Shown here: positions 51,782 through 59,476 of the stretch, one piece after another
Layout: each line of letters begins with the position of its first letter
Numbering within the stretch: position 1 is the first letter of the stretch
NCBI GenBank assembly: GCA_947448695.1
Contig: CANFOL010000011.1
Span: 1-64,000 of the forward strand
From: Burkholderiaceae bacterium
GTDB lineage: Bacteria; Pseudomonadota; Gammaproteobacteria; Burkholderiales; Burkholderiaceae
Length of the DNA: 64,000 nucleotides
Direction of reading: 5' to 3'
The notes under the pieces: generated by a model
What the model saw: only the letters and a program-made list of their open reading frames with translations
Told to the model about the DNA's origin: nothing
Databases searched by the model: none
Made by a program: the position numbers and the translations under genes

Positions 51782-52957
51782 TTAAACTATTTTTTGATCA
51801 ATAAACTGCTGAATTTCTTCTGGAGAATAATCTAGGTCTTTTAAGATTTGCAAGGTGTGCTCCCCTAACTCCGGAGTTGCACTCGTAATTTGTGCAGGAG
51901 TACGAGATAACTTCAATGCCTGATTGACTAATTGAAGGCTGCCTAATTTGGGATGATCAACCTTTGCAACCATGTTTTGTGAAATCACCTGCGGATCACT
52001 GAAAACCTCAGACATATCATAAATAGGGCCCGTAGGAACACCCGCCGTATTTAACAACGGTACCCAATAACCTTTCTCTTTGGTTTTAAAAATCTCAATA
52101 AAAATCGAATTTAACTCGTCGCGATGCTGAACTCGTAATGGCTCTGTAGTAAAACGAGGGTCCTCTTTCATTTCTGGTTTACCAATAGCATCACACAAAG
52201 CGAGCCACATGACTTGACCTGTCGCTGCTACATTGATATATCCATCTGAACATTCATAGCAAGAAGTTGGCATACTAGTGGGGTGATCATTACCTACTTG
52301 AACAGGAATCTCACCTTTTTGTAAATACTTCGCCGCCTGAAAATCCATCATTGCAACACCGGCTTGAATTAATGAGCTTTGTACCCACTGACCCTCTCCT
52401 GAAGTTTCTCGCTCTAGTAAAGCAGTGAGCATGCCACACGCCGCGATATACCCAGCAGTAATATCTGTAATTGCCACTCCAGCACGTATTGGCCCGCCGC
52501 CAGGTTTACCCGTCACGGACATAATGCCACTCATCCCTTGAGAAATTTGGTCAAACATGGGTCTTTTTACATAAGGGCCATCTTGGCCAAAGCCAGATAT
52601 AGAAGTCAGAATAATTCTTGGGTTAATCGCTTTTAAAGTTTCATAATCAATCCCTAGCCGAAACTTCACATCTGGTCGAAAGTTCTCAACCACAATATCG
52701 GCTGTCTTTACAAGGCGATAAAATATTTCTTTAGCTTGGGGTGTTTTTAAATCTAAGGTAATTGATCTAGAATTCCGGTGAAGGTTTTGCATGTCAAAAC
52801 TATGTCTATCACCACTTAACTGATTACGCTCTCCACCAGATGCTGGTTGCTCAACTTTAATCACATCAGCACCAAAATCCGCAAATTGTTTCGTTGACGT
52901 TGGACCCGCTCTTGCGCGAGTTAAGTCTAAAATTCGGAAACGTCCAAGTGCCTTCAT
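51782..52957 (-). CDS. Class III (CaiB/BaiF) CoA-transferase, paralogue of the 26.6-kb copy
   Basis: About 391 residues from the ATG at 52957, which has AAGGA six bases upstream; a TTG at 52963 is possible. The catalytic aspartate is D165 in AITDITAG. RILDLTRARAGP, DMQNLHRNSRS, VENFRPDVKFRLGIDYE and SISGFGQDGPYVKRP are nearly the same as in the enzyme at 26.6-27.8 kb, much closer than to the other CoA-transferases in the window. It lies 29 bases after the ThDP subunit genes on the same strand, implying that the two activities belong to one pathway. Confidence 0.87.
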   Translation of the reverse strand: MKALGRFRILDLTRARAGPTSTKQFADFGADVIKVEQPASGGERNQLSGDRHSFDMQNLHRNSRSITLDLKTPQAKEIFYRLVKTADIVVENFRPDVKFRLGIDYETLKAINPRIILTSISGFGQDGPYVKRPMFDQISQGMSGIMSVTGKPGGGPIRAGVAITDITAGYIAACGMLTALLERETSGEGQWVQSSLIQAGVAMMDFQAAKYLQKGEIPVQVGNDHPTSMPTSCYECSDGYINVAATGQVMWLALCDAIGKPEMKEDPRFTTEPLRVQHRDELNSIFIEIFKTKEKGYWVPLLNTAGVPTGPIYDMSEVFSDPQVISQNMVAKVDHPKLGSLQLVNQALKLSRTPAQITSATPELGEHTLQILKDLDYSPEEIQQFIDQKIV

Positions 52958-52986
52958 TACCAATCCTTGTCTAAATCAATTCAATT

Positions 52987-53586
52987 TTAAAATGTTTCCA
53001 AGCCTAAAGTGGCTCTAAAGCGATTTTTTATATATACCCCATCCCTTGCTGGTAGTGCTTTAGGGTATTCATGCGCTTGTATCAGCACATTAGCAAGTCC
53101 CACTCCGTTTTTAGCATTCACGAACTGAGCAATTTGACTTACCTCATTAATATCAGTAACTGTTTGCGCCCAATCTAAATTGCAAGCTTTTGCAACTCCC
53201 ACCAGATCAGTTCCTAAAGAGGTATGGCTCATTTGCATACCTGTTTCTGCATAATGACCATTATCTAAAATAACTAAAGTGAGATTTTTAGGTTTTTGTG
53301 CACCAATACTGGCCAAACTTCCCAGTCCCATTAATTGTTCACCATCACCGGTAATAACTAAAACAGGTTTATTTGGCTGAGCAATTGCTAGACCCAGGGC
53401 CATCGCAGCAGCACCACCCATGGCACCCCACAGATAAAAGTTTTCTGCTCGATCGCCTGCTGCATAAACATCATAGGAAGGTGAGCCTAAGCCACTTACA
53501 ATCAATGCATCTGGGCAAGCGGCAATCAATTCTTTGACAAAAGCACGGCGATCAATACTGCCTTGTTGGGTTCTGGTTATATTCAT
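52987..53586 (-). CDS. ThDP-dependent 2-oxoacid decarboxylase, catalytic (beta) subunit
   Basis: About 199 residues from the ATG at 53586, which overlaps the alpha stop by four bases (ATGA); a longer start at 53598 would overlap by sixteen. It corresponds to the C-terminal, thiamine-diphosphate-binding half of pyruvate-decarboxylase-type enzymes: GDG (80-82) and N109 of LVILDNGHY make the diphosphate-magnesium motif. The split resembles sulfopyruvate decarboxylase ComDE and phosphonopyruvate decarboxylase. Substrate is unknown. Confidence 0.8.
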   Translation of the reverse strand: MNITRTQQGSIDRRAFVKELIAACPDALIVSGLGSPSYDVYAAGDRAENFYLWGAMGGAAAMALGLAIAQPNKPVLVITGDGEQLMGLGSLASIGAQKPKNLTLVILDNGHYAETGMQMSHTSLGTDLVGVAKACNLDWAQTVTDINEVSQIAQFVNAKNGVGLANVLIQAHEYPKALPARDGVYIKNRFRATLGLETF

Positions 53587-54122
53587 TTGATATCCCATTT
53601 CTTACGTCCGATTAAACTTTGTGACAACAAAATAGCCACAGCATCACCACCTTGAAAAGCCGCATCGAGCCCTGCACTTACAACATCTGCCACCATTTCA
53701 GGTCGATCTGCTCTTAGGACATTAATGCCCATCATTTCAAAAGATGCTTGTGTTGCACGTCCCATGGGGGTCTGCCATTGATTAAATTCAGCCCATTCAC
53801 CTCGCATAGTGACTATGGTTAAAAATGGGAATTGACAGTTTTTAATCAGGGAAAACATATTCACGCAATTACCTACACCACTACTTTGCATTAATAAAAC
53901 TGATTTTTGCCCACCTAGCCAAGCGCCACATACACAGGCAACACCCTCTTCCTCTGTGGTGACTGGAATACCCACCATCTCTTTGTCAGCATGCACCTGT
54001 TGAATGACTTGAGCATGTCCGGCATCAGGGACATACGCAACTTGACGGATGCCACCTGACTTGAAAATTTGAAATATCTCATCCTTCCAAGGATGAGCCA
54101 AAGATTGTTCCTTAGCGTCCAT
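53583..54122 (-). CDS. ThDP-dependent 2-oxoacid decarboxylase, PYR-domain (alpha) subunit
   Basis: About 179 residues from the ATG at 54122, which has GGAG six bases upstream; TTG at 54134 is a longer option. It corresponds to the N-terminal half of ThDP decarboxylases. One of three consecutive glutamates in TTEEEGVACVCGAWLGG (57-59) is the expected cofactor-activating glutamate, and VLLMQSSGVGNCVNMF follows. It forms the enzyme with the next gene. Comparable split enzymes act on sulfopyruvate or phosphonopyruvate, but no sulfonate or phosphonate genes are visible here. Confidence 0.8.
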   Translation of the reverse strand: MDAKEQSLAHPWKDEIFQIFKSGGIRQVAYVPDAGHAQVIQQVHADKEMVGIPVTTEEEGVACVCGAWLGGQKSVLLMQSSGVGNCVNMFSLIKNCQFPFLTIVTMRGEWAEFNQWQTPMGRATQASFEMMGINVLRADRPEMVADVVSAGLDAAFQGGDAVAILLSQSLIGRKKWDIK

Positions 54123-54176
54123 TGACGTCTCCAATTTTTATTTAATTTAGGATGTACTATCATATCATTTCTTATA

Positions 54177-54253
54177 GGGTAATTGATTCACTAACGGCTT
54201 ATTTCTAAAGAGTAATATCCTTCAAGAAATCTTTCGTCGAATCAAAATTACCC
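54177..54253. promoter_or_regulatory. Spaced inverted repeat in a divergent promoter region
   Basis: GGGTAATTGATTC (54177-54189) is the reverse complement of GAATCAAAATTACCC (54239-54253) apart from a two-base insertion, with 49 bp between. It lies in the 195-bp gap between the ThDP alpha gene and the crotonase gene. It could be paired sites for a regulator, or a chance repeat. Confidence 0.3.
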
Positions 54254-54317
54254 AGTTTTCTTGTAAGCTTTAAAATAATCAATGCAGAATAAATAATTAA
54301 CATAAAGGACAAAACAC

Positions 54318-55091
54318 ATGGGCGTCATTAATTACTCCAAAAACCAACATATTGCGTATATCGAAGTTAGTGATCCTGAAAAATATAATGCGGTGAGTCT
54401 TTCTATGTGGATTGATATTAAAAAAGCGATTGATGACATCAATGCCGACCATCAAATCCGCGTCTGTATCATGCGAGGAAACGGTGAAAAAGCCTTTGTG
54501 TCTGGTGCAAACATCTCTGAATTTGATACTCAAAGAGGCTCTAAGGACGCTTCAGATAATTACAATATTGCAGTGGAAGAGGCTCAATTAGCGATTTCTG
54601 ACTGCCGCGTTCCGGTCATTGCCGCAATTAGTGGTATTTGCTATGGTGGCGGTCTTGGTTTAGCTCTATCCTGCGATATGCGCTATGCAAGCCCTATTTC
54701 AAAATTCAGGATGCCCGCCGCAAGATTAGGTCTTGGCTATGGTTATCGCAATATGCAGCAATTTTTAGCGAATTTAGGCCCGATCTTCACTTCTGAAGCA
54801 TTTTTCTCTGCCAATGTCTATACTGCAGCTCAAGCTGAAAAAATGGGCATCATTAATACAGTTCAAGATGATGTCTTCGCATATTGTCAACAACTCGCAG
54901 AGCAAATCGCTACTAATGCACCTCTCACCATTCAAGCCGCAAAAAGAGCTATGCGAAATATTATTCGTGATGACTCTTCTAATATTGATAGTATCAATGC
55001 ACAAATCAATGCTTGCTTTGTCAGCAAAGATTATGCTGAAGGACGAAAAGCTTTCGCCGAAAAAAGACAACCTAACTTTAAAGGTGAGTAA
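54318..55091 (+). CDS. Crotonase-fold (enoyl-CoA hydratase family) protein lacking both catalytic glutamates
   Basis: 257 residues. Oxyanion-hole segments are FVSGANISEF and ICYGGGLGLALSCD. In hydratases the equivalents of GGGLGLA and RMPAARLGLG read GGGCELA and QPE. Here the two catalytic glutamates are G114 and A134. It is therefore unlikely to be a normal hydratase and may be an isomerase, decarboxylase, thioesterase or dehalogenase of the same fold. AAGGACAA precedes the ATG. It is the first gene of the unit that continues into the itaconate/mesaconate-type genes. Confidence 0.8.
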   Translation: MGVINYSKNQHIAYIEVSDPEKYNAVSLSMWIDIKKAIDDINADHQIRVCIMRGNGEKAFVSGANISEFDTQRGSKDASDNYNIAVEEAQLAISDCRVPVIAAISGICYGGGLGLALSCDMRYASPISKFRMPAARLGLGYGYRNMQQFLANLGPIFTSEAFFSANVYTAAQAEKMGIINTVQDDVFAYCQQLAEQIATNAPLTIQAAKRAMRNIIRDDSSNIDSINAQINACFVSKDYAEGRKAFAEKRQPNFKGE

Positions 55092-55118
55092 TTCACTTCT
55101 TACTTTTCTTATTAATAC

Positions 55119-56006
55119 ATGATGCCTAACTTACCAGCAACCCAAGAAATTTCTGCCGAGGAAATTGCACACCTCAAAACATGGATTGGAAAAACCGAAA
55201 CAACTCAGGATGTAGTGACTTTATTTCCAGTACAGGCCCTTGCATCGACTTTTAATCAAAGTACGAGTTATCAAATGGGCGATGTACTGCCAGAGCTATG
55301 GCATTGGTTGTATTTTTTACCAAATGCCCCATTATCTGAAGTAGGTCCCGATGGTCATCCAAAACGTGGGGGGTTCTTACCTCCAGTACCACTTCCTAGG
55401 CGCATGTGGGCAGGGAGTCGTTTGACATGGCATCATACTTTAAAAATTGGTGACCCAATCACAAGACACTCCACCATTACCTCTGTAACCCACAAAGCTG
55501 GTCGATCTTCAGGTGATTTAATTTTTGTAACGGTCAAGCATGAAATTTCTAACTTGGAAGGTTTGGCAATCTCAGAAGAACATGACATTGTGTACCGCCC
55601 AGTTCCGAAAGAGACGGATCAGTTAGCCGCGCCAGTTGTGATTGAAGAGACTCCTGATTGGAAAAAAGAAATTATTCCAAATGAAGTTCTTCTATTTCGA
55701 TACTCAGCACTAACTTTTAATGGTCATCGCATCCATTACGATCGCAAGTATGTCAACGAAGTAGAAATTTACCCAGGCCTAATTGTTCATGGCCCAATGA
55801 TTGCCACCCTGCTTGTTGAATTACTTCATGAAAAACTACCTAATCGTAGATTAAAGCATTATGAATTTAAAGCCATTCGACCACTCTTTGATATTCATCA
55901 TTTTGAAGTTAATGGCAAAGTCCAAGATGATGGAAAAATTTCACTTTGGACTAAAAACTATGAGGGTTATGCCAGCATGAAAGCTAGTGCAACCTTGGCA
56001 GATTAA
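55119..56006 (+). CDS. MaoC/FAS1-type hydratase, probable mesaconyl-C4-CoA/itaconyl-CoA hydratase
   Basis: 295 residues with two hot-dog halves. The first has RMWAGSRLTWHHTLKIGDPITR and the second RYSALTFNGHRIHYDRKY, with the catalytic asparagine/histidine pair and VHGPMIATLL. This is the layout of mesaconyl-CoA hydratases, and of the itaconyl-CoA hydratase (Ich) family in Pseudomonas and Yersinia. With the CoA-transferase and the CitE-like lyase downstream it would give citramalyl-CoA for cleavage. The start ATG ATG has a weak ribosome binding site 27 bases after the crotonase gene. Confidence 0.75.
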   Translation: MMPNLPATQEISAEEIAHLKTWIGKTETTQDVVTLFPVQALASTFNQSTSYQMGDVLPELWHWLYFLPNAPLSEVGPDGHPKRGGFLPPVPLPRRMWAGSRLTWHHTLKIGDPITRHSTITSVTHKAGRSSGDLIFVTVKHEISNLEGLAISEEHDIVYRPVPKETDQLAAPVVIEETPDWKKEIIPNEVLLFRYSALTFNGHRIHYDRKYVNEVEIYPGLIVHGPMIATLLVELLHEKLPNRRLKHYEFKAIRPLFDIHHFEVNGKVQDDGKISLWTKNYEGYASMKASATLAD

Positions 56007-56053
56007 TTTTCTATCTCACTTCTCAATCTTTCTCATCAATCCTACATATCCAT

Positions 56054-57220
56054 ATGCACTCAATACCTACTCCAGATCAATATCAAGAAATTCGTGAAGC
56101 CCTCAGAGATCTAAGTTCTAATTTCGATTCTCACTATTGGCAAAAAGTAGATGAGGCGAGGGGCTATCCTGAGGCATTTGTGAATGCTCTCACTGAAGCT
56201 GGCTGGCTGGCTGCATTAATTCCTGCTGAATATGGTGGCTCAGGGCTAGGGCTTGCAGAAGCTTCCGTAATTATGGAGGAAATTAATTTCGGTGGAGGCA
56301 ACTCCGGTGCCTGTCACGGTCAAATGTACAACATGGGTACTTTACTCAGACATGGATCAGATGCGCAAAAGCAATTTTATCTTCCTAAAATCGCAACTGG
56401 TGAATTACGTTTGCAATCCATGGCCGTTACAGAGCCGACCACTGGAACTGATACCACTAAGCTAAAAACAACTGCTGTCAAAAAGGGTGACAAATATGTC
56501 ATCAATGGTCAGAAGGTTTGGATTTCAAGAATTCAACACTCCGATTTGATGATTCTTCTAGCAAGAACAACACCTCTAGCTGAAGTGAAGAAGAAGTCTG
56601 AAGGGATGTCTATTTTCATTGTTAATCTCAAAGACGCGATTGGTAATGGAATGACTGTTTCACCAATTTTGAATATGGTGAACCATGAAACCAATGAAGT
56701 ATTTTTTGATAATCTTGAAATCCCTGCAGAAAATCTAATCGGTGTAGAGGGTCAGGGTTTTAAATATATTCTCGATGGTCTAAATGCTGAACGAGTATTA
56801 ATTGGCGCAGAGTGTTTAGGAGATTCCTATTGGTTTATCAATAAGGCACGTCATTATGCTAATGAGCGTATTGTCTTCGATCGCCCTATTGGTAAAAACC
56901 AAGGTGTTCAATTTCCAATTGCTGAAGCCTATATAGAAACAGAGGCTGCAAACTTAATGCGCTTTCGGGCTTGTGAGCTTTTTGATCAACATCTGCCCTG
57001 TGGTGCAGAAGCCAATATGACCAAGTATTTAGCCGCAAAAGCATCTTGGGAAGCCGCTAATATGTGCATACAAACCCATGGTGGTTTTGGCTTTGCTTGC
57101 GAATATGATGTGGAACGTAAGTTTAGAGAAACACGCCTGTATCAAGTAGCGCCTATTTCAACGAACTTAATTCTTTCATATGTTGCAGAACACTTACTTG
57201 ACTTACCCAGATCGTTTTAA
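56054..57220 (+). CDS. Acyl-CoA dehydrogenase-family flavoprotein (LCAD/IVD-type catalytic position)
   Basis: 388 residues with a full acyl-CoA dehydrogenase fold: MAVTEPTTGTDTTKLKT (FAD/substrate binding), the central beta domain, and CIQTHGGFGFACEYDVERKFRETR. The usual C-terminal YEGT glutamate is replaced (LYQVAPIST). The alternative glutamate on helix G, used by long-chain and isovaleryl-CoA dehydrogenases, is present as E246 in GLNAERVLIGAE, so activity is expected. A similar gene accompanies the itaconate operon of Pseudomonas aeruginosa. It starts 47 bases after the hydratase and ends three bases before the CoA-transferase. Confidence 0.8.
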   Translation: MHSIPTPDQYQEIREALRDLSSNFDSHYWQKVDEARGYPEAFVNALTEAGWLAALIPAEYGGSGLGLAEASVIMEEINFGGGNSGACHGQMYNMGTLLRHGSDAQKQFYLPKIATGELRLQSMAVTEPTTGTDTTKLKTTAVKKGDKYVINGQKVWISRIQHSDLMILLARTTPLAEVKKKSEGMSIFIVNLKDAIGNGMTVSPILNMVNHETNEVFFDNLEIPAENLIGVEGQGFKYILDGLNAERVLIGAECLGDSYWFINKARHYANERIVFDRPIGKNQGVQFPIAEAYIETEAANLMRFRACELFDQHLPCGAEANMTKYLAAKASWEAANMCIQTHGGFGFACEYDVERKFRETRLYQVAPISTNLILSYVAEHLLDLPRSF

Positions 57221-57223
57221 GCA

Positions 57224-58405
57224 ATGATTCGTCCTTTAGACGGCATTACCGTTATTTCTCTTGAGCATGCGATTGCTGCTCCTTTTTGTACACGCCAACT
57301 TGCAGATTTAGGGGCGCGGGTCATCAAAATTGAACGCCCTGTAACGGGAGATTTTGCAAGAGATTATGACCAACGAGTCAAAGGTATGTCGTCCCACTTC
57401 ACATGGACCAATCGATCGAAAGAAAGTCTTTGCCTTGACCTGAAAAATGAAAAGGCATTTGCGATCCTTTTGCAACTCTTAAAAACTGCCGATGTTTTAG
57501 TACAAAATCTCGCTCCAGGAGCTACTGAACGAATGGGCTTATCTGCGGAAAAATTAAAAGCTCTCAACCCTAGGCTGATTGTCTGTGACATTTCTGGTTA
57601 TGGCAACGATGGTCCTTATCGTGATAAAAAAGCTTACGATTTACTAATCCAGAGTGAAGCTGGTTTTTTATCAGTCACTGGAACCAAAGATAGTCCATCA
57701 AAAGCAGGTAATTCAATCGCAGATATTTCTGCGGGGATGTATGCCTATACAAATATTTTGTCCGCACTATTATTGAGGGATAAAACTGGGATAGGATCGC
57801 ATATTGATATATCGATGCTTGAGTCCCTTGGTGAATGGATGGGTTTTCCCATGTACTATGCCTTTGATGGTGCATCTCCACCACAACGATCCGGGGCTTC
57901 TCATGCGACAATTTATCCTTATGGCCCCTTCCCCGTGGGCGATGGGAATACCATCATGCTTGGGCTTCAAAATGAACGGGAATGGCTCGTCTTTTGTGAA
58001 AAAGTACTAAAGTTGCCGACCCTCGCTCATGAAGAAAAGTTCTCTCTGAACTTTAAACGACATGAAAACCGTTCTGAATTAGAAAAAATTATTGTGGATT
58101 GTTTTTCTAAACTAAATATTGATCAAGTGACCCAATTGCTTGAAGCTGCCCAGATAGCAAATGCCAGGATGAATGATATGCAAGGTCTTTGGCAACACCC
58201 CCAACTGGCTTCCAGAAATCGTTGGGCTCAGATTGATTCGCCAGTAGGTCAAGTTCCAGCTCTACTTCCTCCGGGAGTCAATAATCAATACTCCTATCGC
58301 ATGGATGCAGTTCCTGCGGTAGGTGAACATTCTGAAAAAATCTTGACGGAACTTGGCTTAGACTCCAAGAGCATTCAAGAGTTGAAAGATACAAAGGCAA
58401 TCTAA
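57224..58405 (+). CDS. Class III CoA-transferase, probable itaconate/mesaconate CoA-transferase
   Basis: 393 residues. The catalytic aspartate is D167 in GNSIADISAG. ARVIKIERPVTGDFARDYD and HFTWTNRSKESLCLDLK are features shared with the succinyl-CoA:itaconate/mesaconate CoA-transferase group (Ict). It lies between the acyl-CoA dehydrogenase and the CitE-like lyase, three bases from each, matching a known three-step set. A different branched dicarboxylate is possible. Confidence 0.78.
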   Translation: MIRPLDGITVISLEHAIAAPFCTRQLADLGARVIKIERPVTGDFARDYDQRVKGMSSHFTWTNRSKESLCLDLKNEKAFAILLQLLKTADVLVQNLAPGATERMGLSAEKLKALNPRLIVCDISGYGNDGPYRDKKAYDLLIQSEAGFLSVTGTKDSPSKAGNSIADISAGMYAYTNILSALLLRDKTGIGSHIDISMLESLGEWMGFPMYYAFDGASPPQRSGASHATIYPYGPFPVGDGNTIMLGLQNEREWLVFCEKVLKLPTLAHEEKFSLNFKRHENRSELEKIIVDCFSKLNIDQVTQLLEAAQIANARMNDMQGLWQHPQLASRNRWAQIDSPVGQVPALLPPGVNNQYSYRMDAVPAVGEHSEKILTELGLDSKSIQELKDTKAI

Positions 58406-58408
58406 TCC

Positions 58409-59260
58409 ATGAATAAACTATCTAGTCACTTAGCATTAGCCCAAACGTTTTTATTTTCACCTGGACATCGCCCAGAATTTTTCAATAAAGCTTTAGCTAG
58501 CTCTTCAAAAGCCATCATTATTGATTTAGAAGATGCTGTCCCACCAGAGCAAAAAAAGCAAGCTCGTGAACATATTCGAGATTTTTGGCAAACCTGCTCA
58601 ATTGAAAATCGCCAAAGAGTTTTAATTCGTATTAATCCTCTCGATACTGACTTTACGAAGGACGATATTGCATTTTTAAATTTACTGGAAGGGCCATTAA
58701 ATATCGTCGTACCTAAAGCTGAATCACTTGAACAGTTGGTGCGATTTACACAACAAGTTGCCTTACTTCAAGCCATCATTCCCATCATCGAGTCTGCGCG
58801 TGGTATCGATTCTGTCAAAGAAATCGCTACCCACCCTCTCGCTCTTAGACTTGCACTAGGTAATATTGATACACAGGCAGATCTTGGACTTCGCTGTGAT
58901 GAAAATGAAACAGAACTTCTGCCAATCAAGTTTGCGATTAACTTAGCGTCTCGCCTTGCGCAAATTGCCCCTCCTATAGATGGAGTAACCACAGACATCC
59001 ATAATTCAGAATTTCTTGCCAAAGATACGCAACGTGCTAAAAGATTAGGATTCGGGGCTAAGTTATGTATTCATCCAAAACAAGTAGATGTTGTGATAAC
59101 TTGCTTCACTCCTACTGAAAAAGAAATTGAGTATGCCAAGCGAGTCGTTGAGGCAGATCGCGCTTCTCAAGGAGCTGCTGTTCAACTCGATGGGAAAATG
59201 ATTGATCGACCAGTGGTTCTTTTAGCTAAACGAACATTGCAACTGGCAAATCTAATGTAA
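58409..59260 (+). CDS. CitE-like lyase, probable citramalyl-CoA lyase
   Basis: 283 residues. LFSPGHRPEFFNKALA and AIIIDLEDAVPPEQ form the family start with the metal-ligand acids. IPIIESARGIDSVKEIA contains the conserved glutamate, and KLCIHPKQVDVV is the C-terminal motif. In the itaconate pathway this class cleaves (S)-citramalyl-CoA to acetyl-CoA and pyruvate. Four bases downstream of the CoA-transferase, it ends the operon. A region of 216 bases without recognisable features follows before receptor 14. Confidence 0.78.
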   Translation: MNKLSSHLALAQTFLFSPGHRPEFFNKALASSSKAIIIDLEDAVPPEQKKQAREHIRDFWQTCSIENRQRVLIRINPLDTDFTKDDIAFLNLLEGPLNIVVPKAESLEQLVRFTQQVALLQAIIPIIESARGIDSVKEIATHPLALRLALGNIDTQADLGLRCDENETELLPIKFAINLASRLAQIAPPIDGVTTDIHNSEFLAKDTQRAKRLGFGAKLCIHPKQVDVVITCFTPTEKEIEYAKRVVEADRASQGAAVQLDGKMIDRPVVLLAKRTLQLANLM

Positions 59261-59476
59261 ATTTCTTTTGGGACTTTACAAATGGATTCATTATTAACTG
59301 ATTAGTTCTCATAAATTCGGTAAAAATCATCCTCAGGGTTTGGAAAATAATCAAGCCAGCTATCTTTGTATATTCAATTAATTTTCTTTCGATTTGCCTC
59401 AATATCAGCATAAGTACTAATTGGCATTGATGTATTTTAGGAAGATAACTATAAGAATTACATTTTGGATACCCCT

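Noticed and set aside
59226..59411. 61-residue minus-strand frame overlapping the end of the citramalyl-CoA lyase-like gene
   Set aside because: Low-complexity hydrophobic sequence with no ribosome binding site; mostly in a 216-bp gap without other signals.
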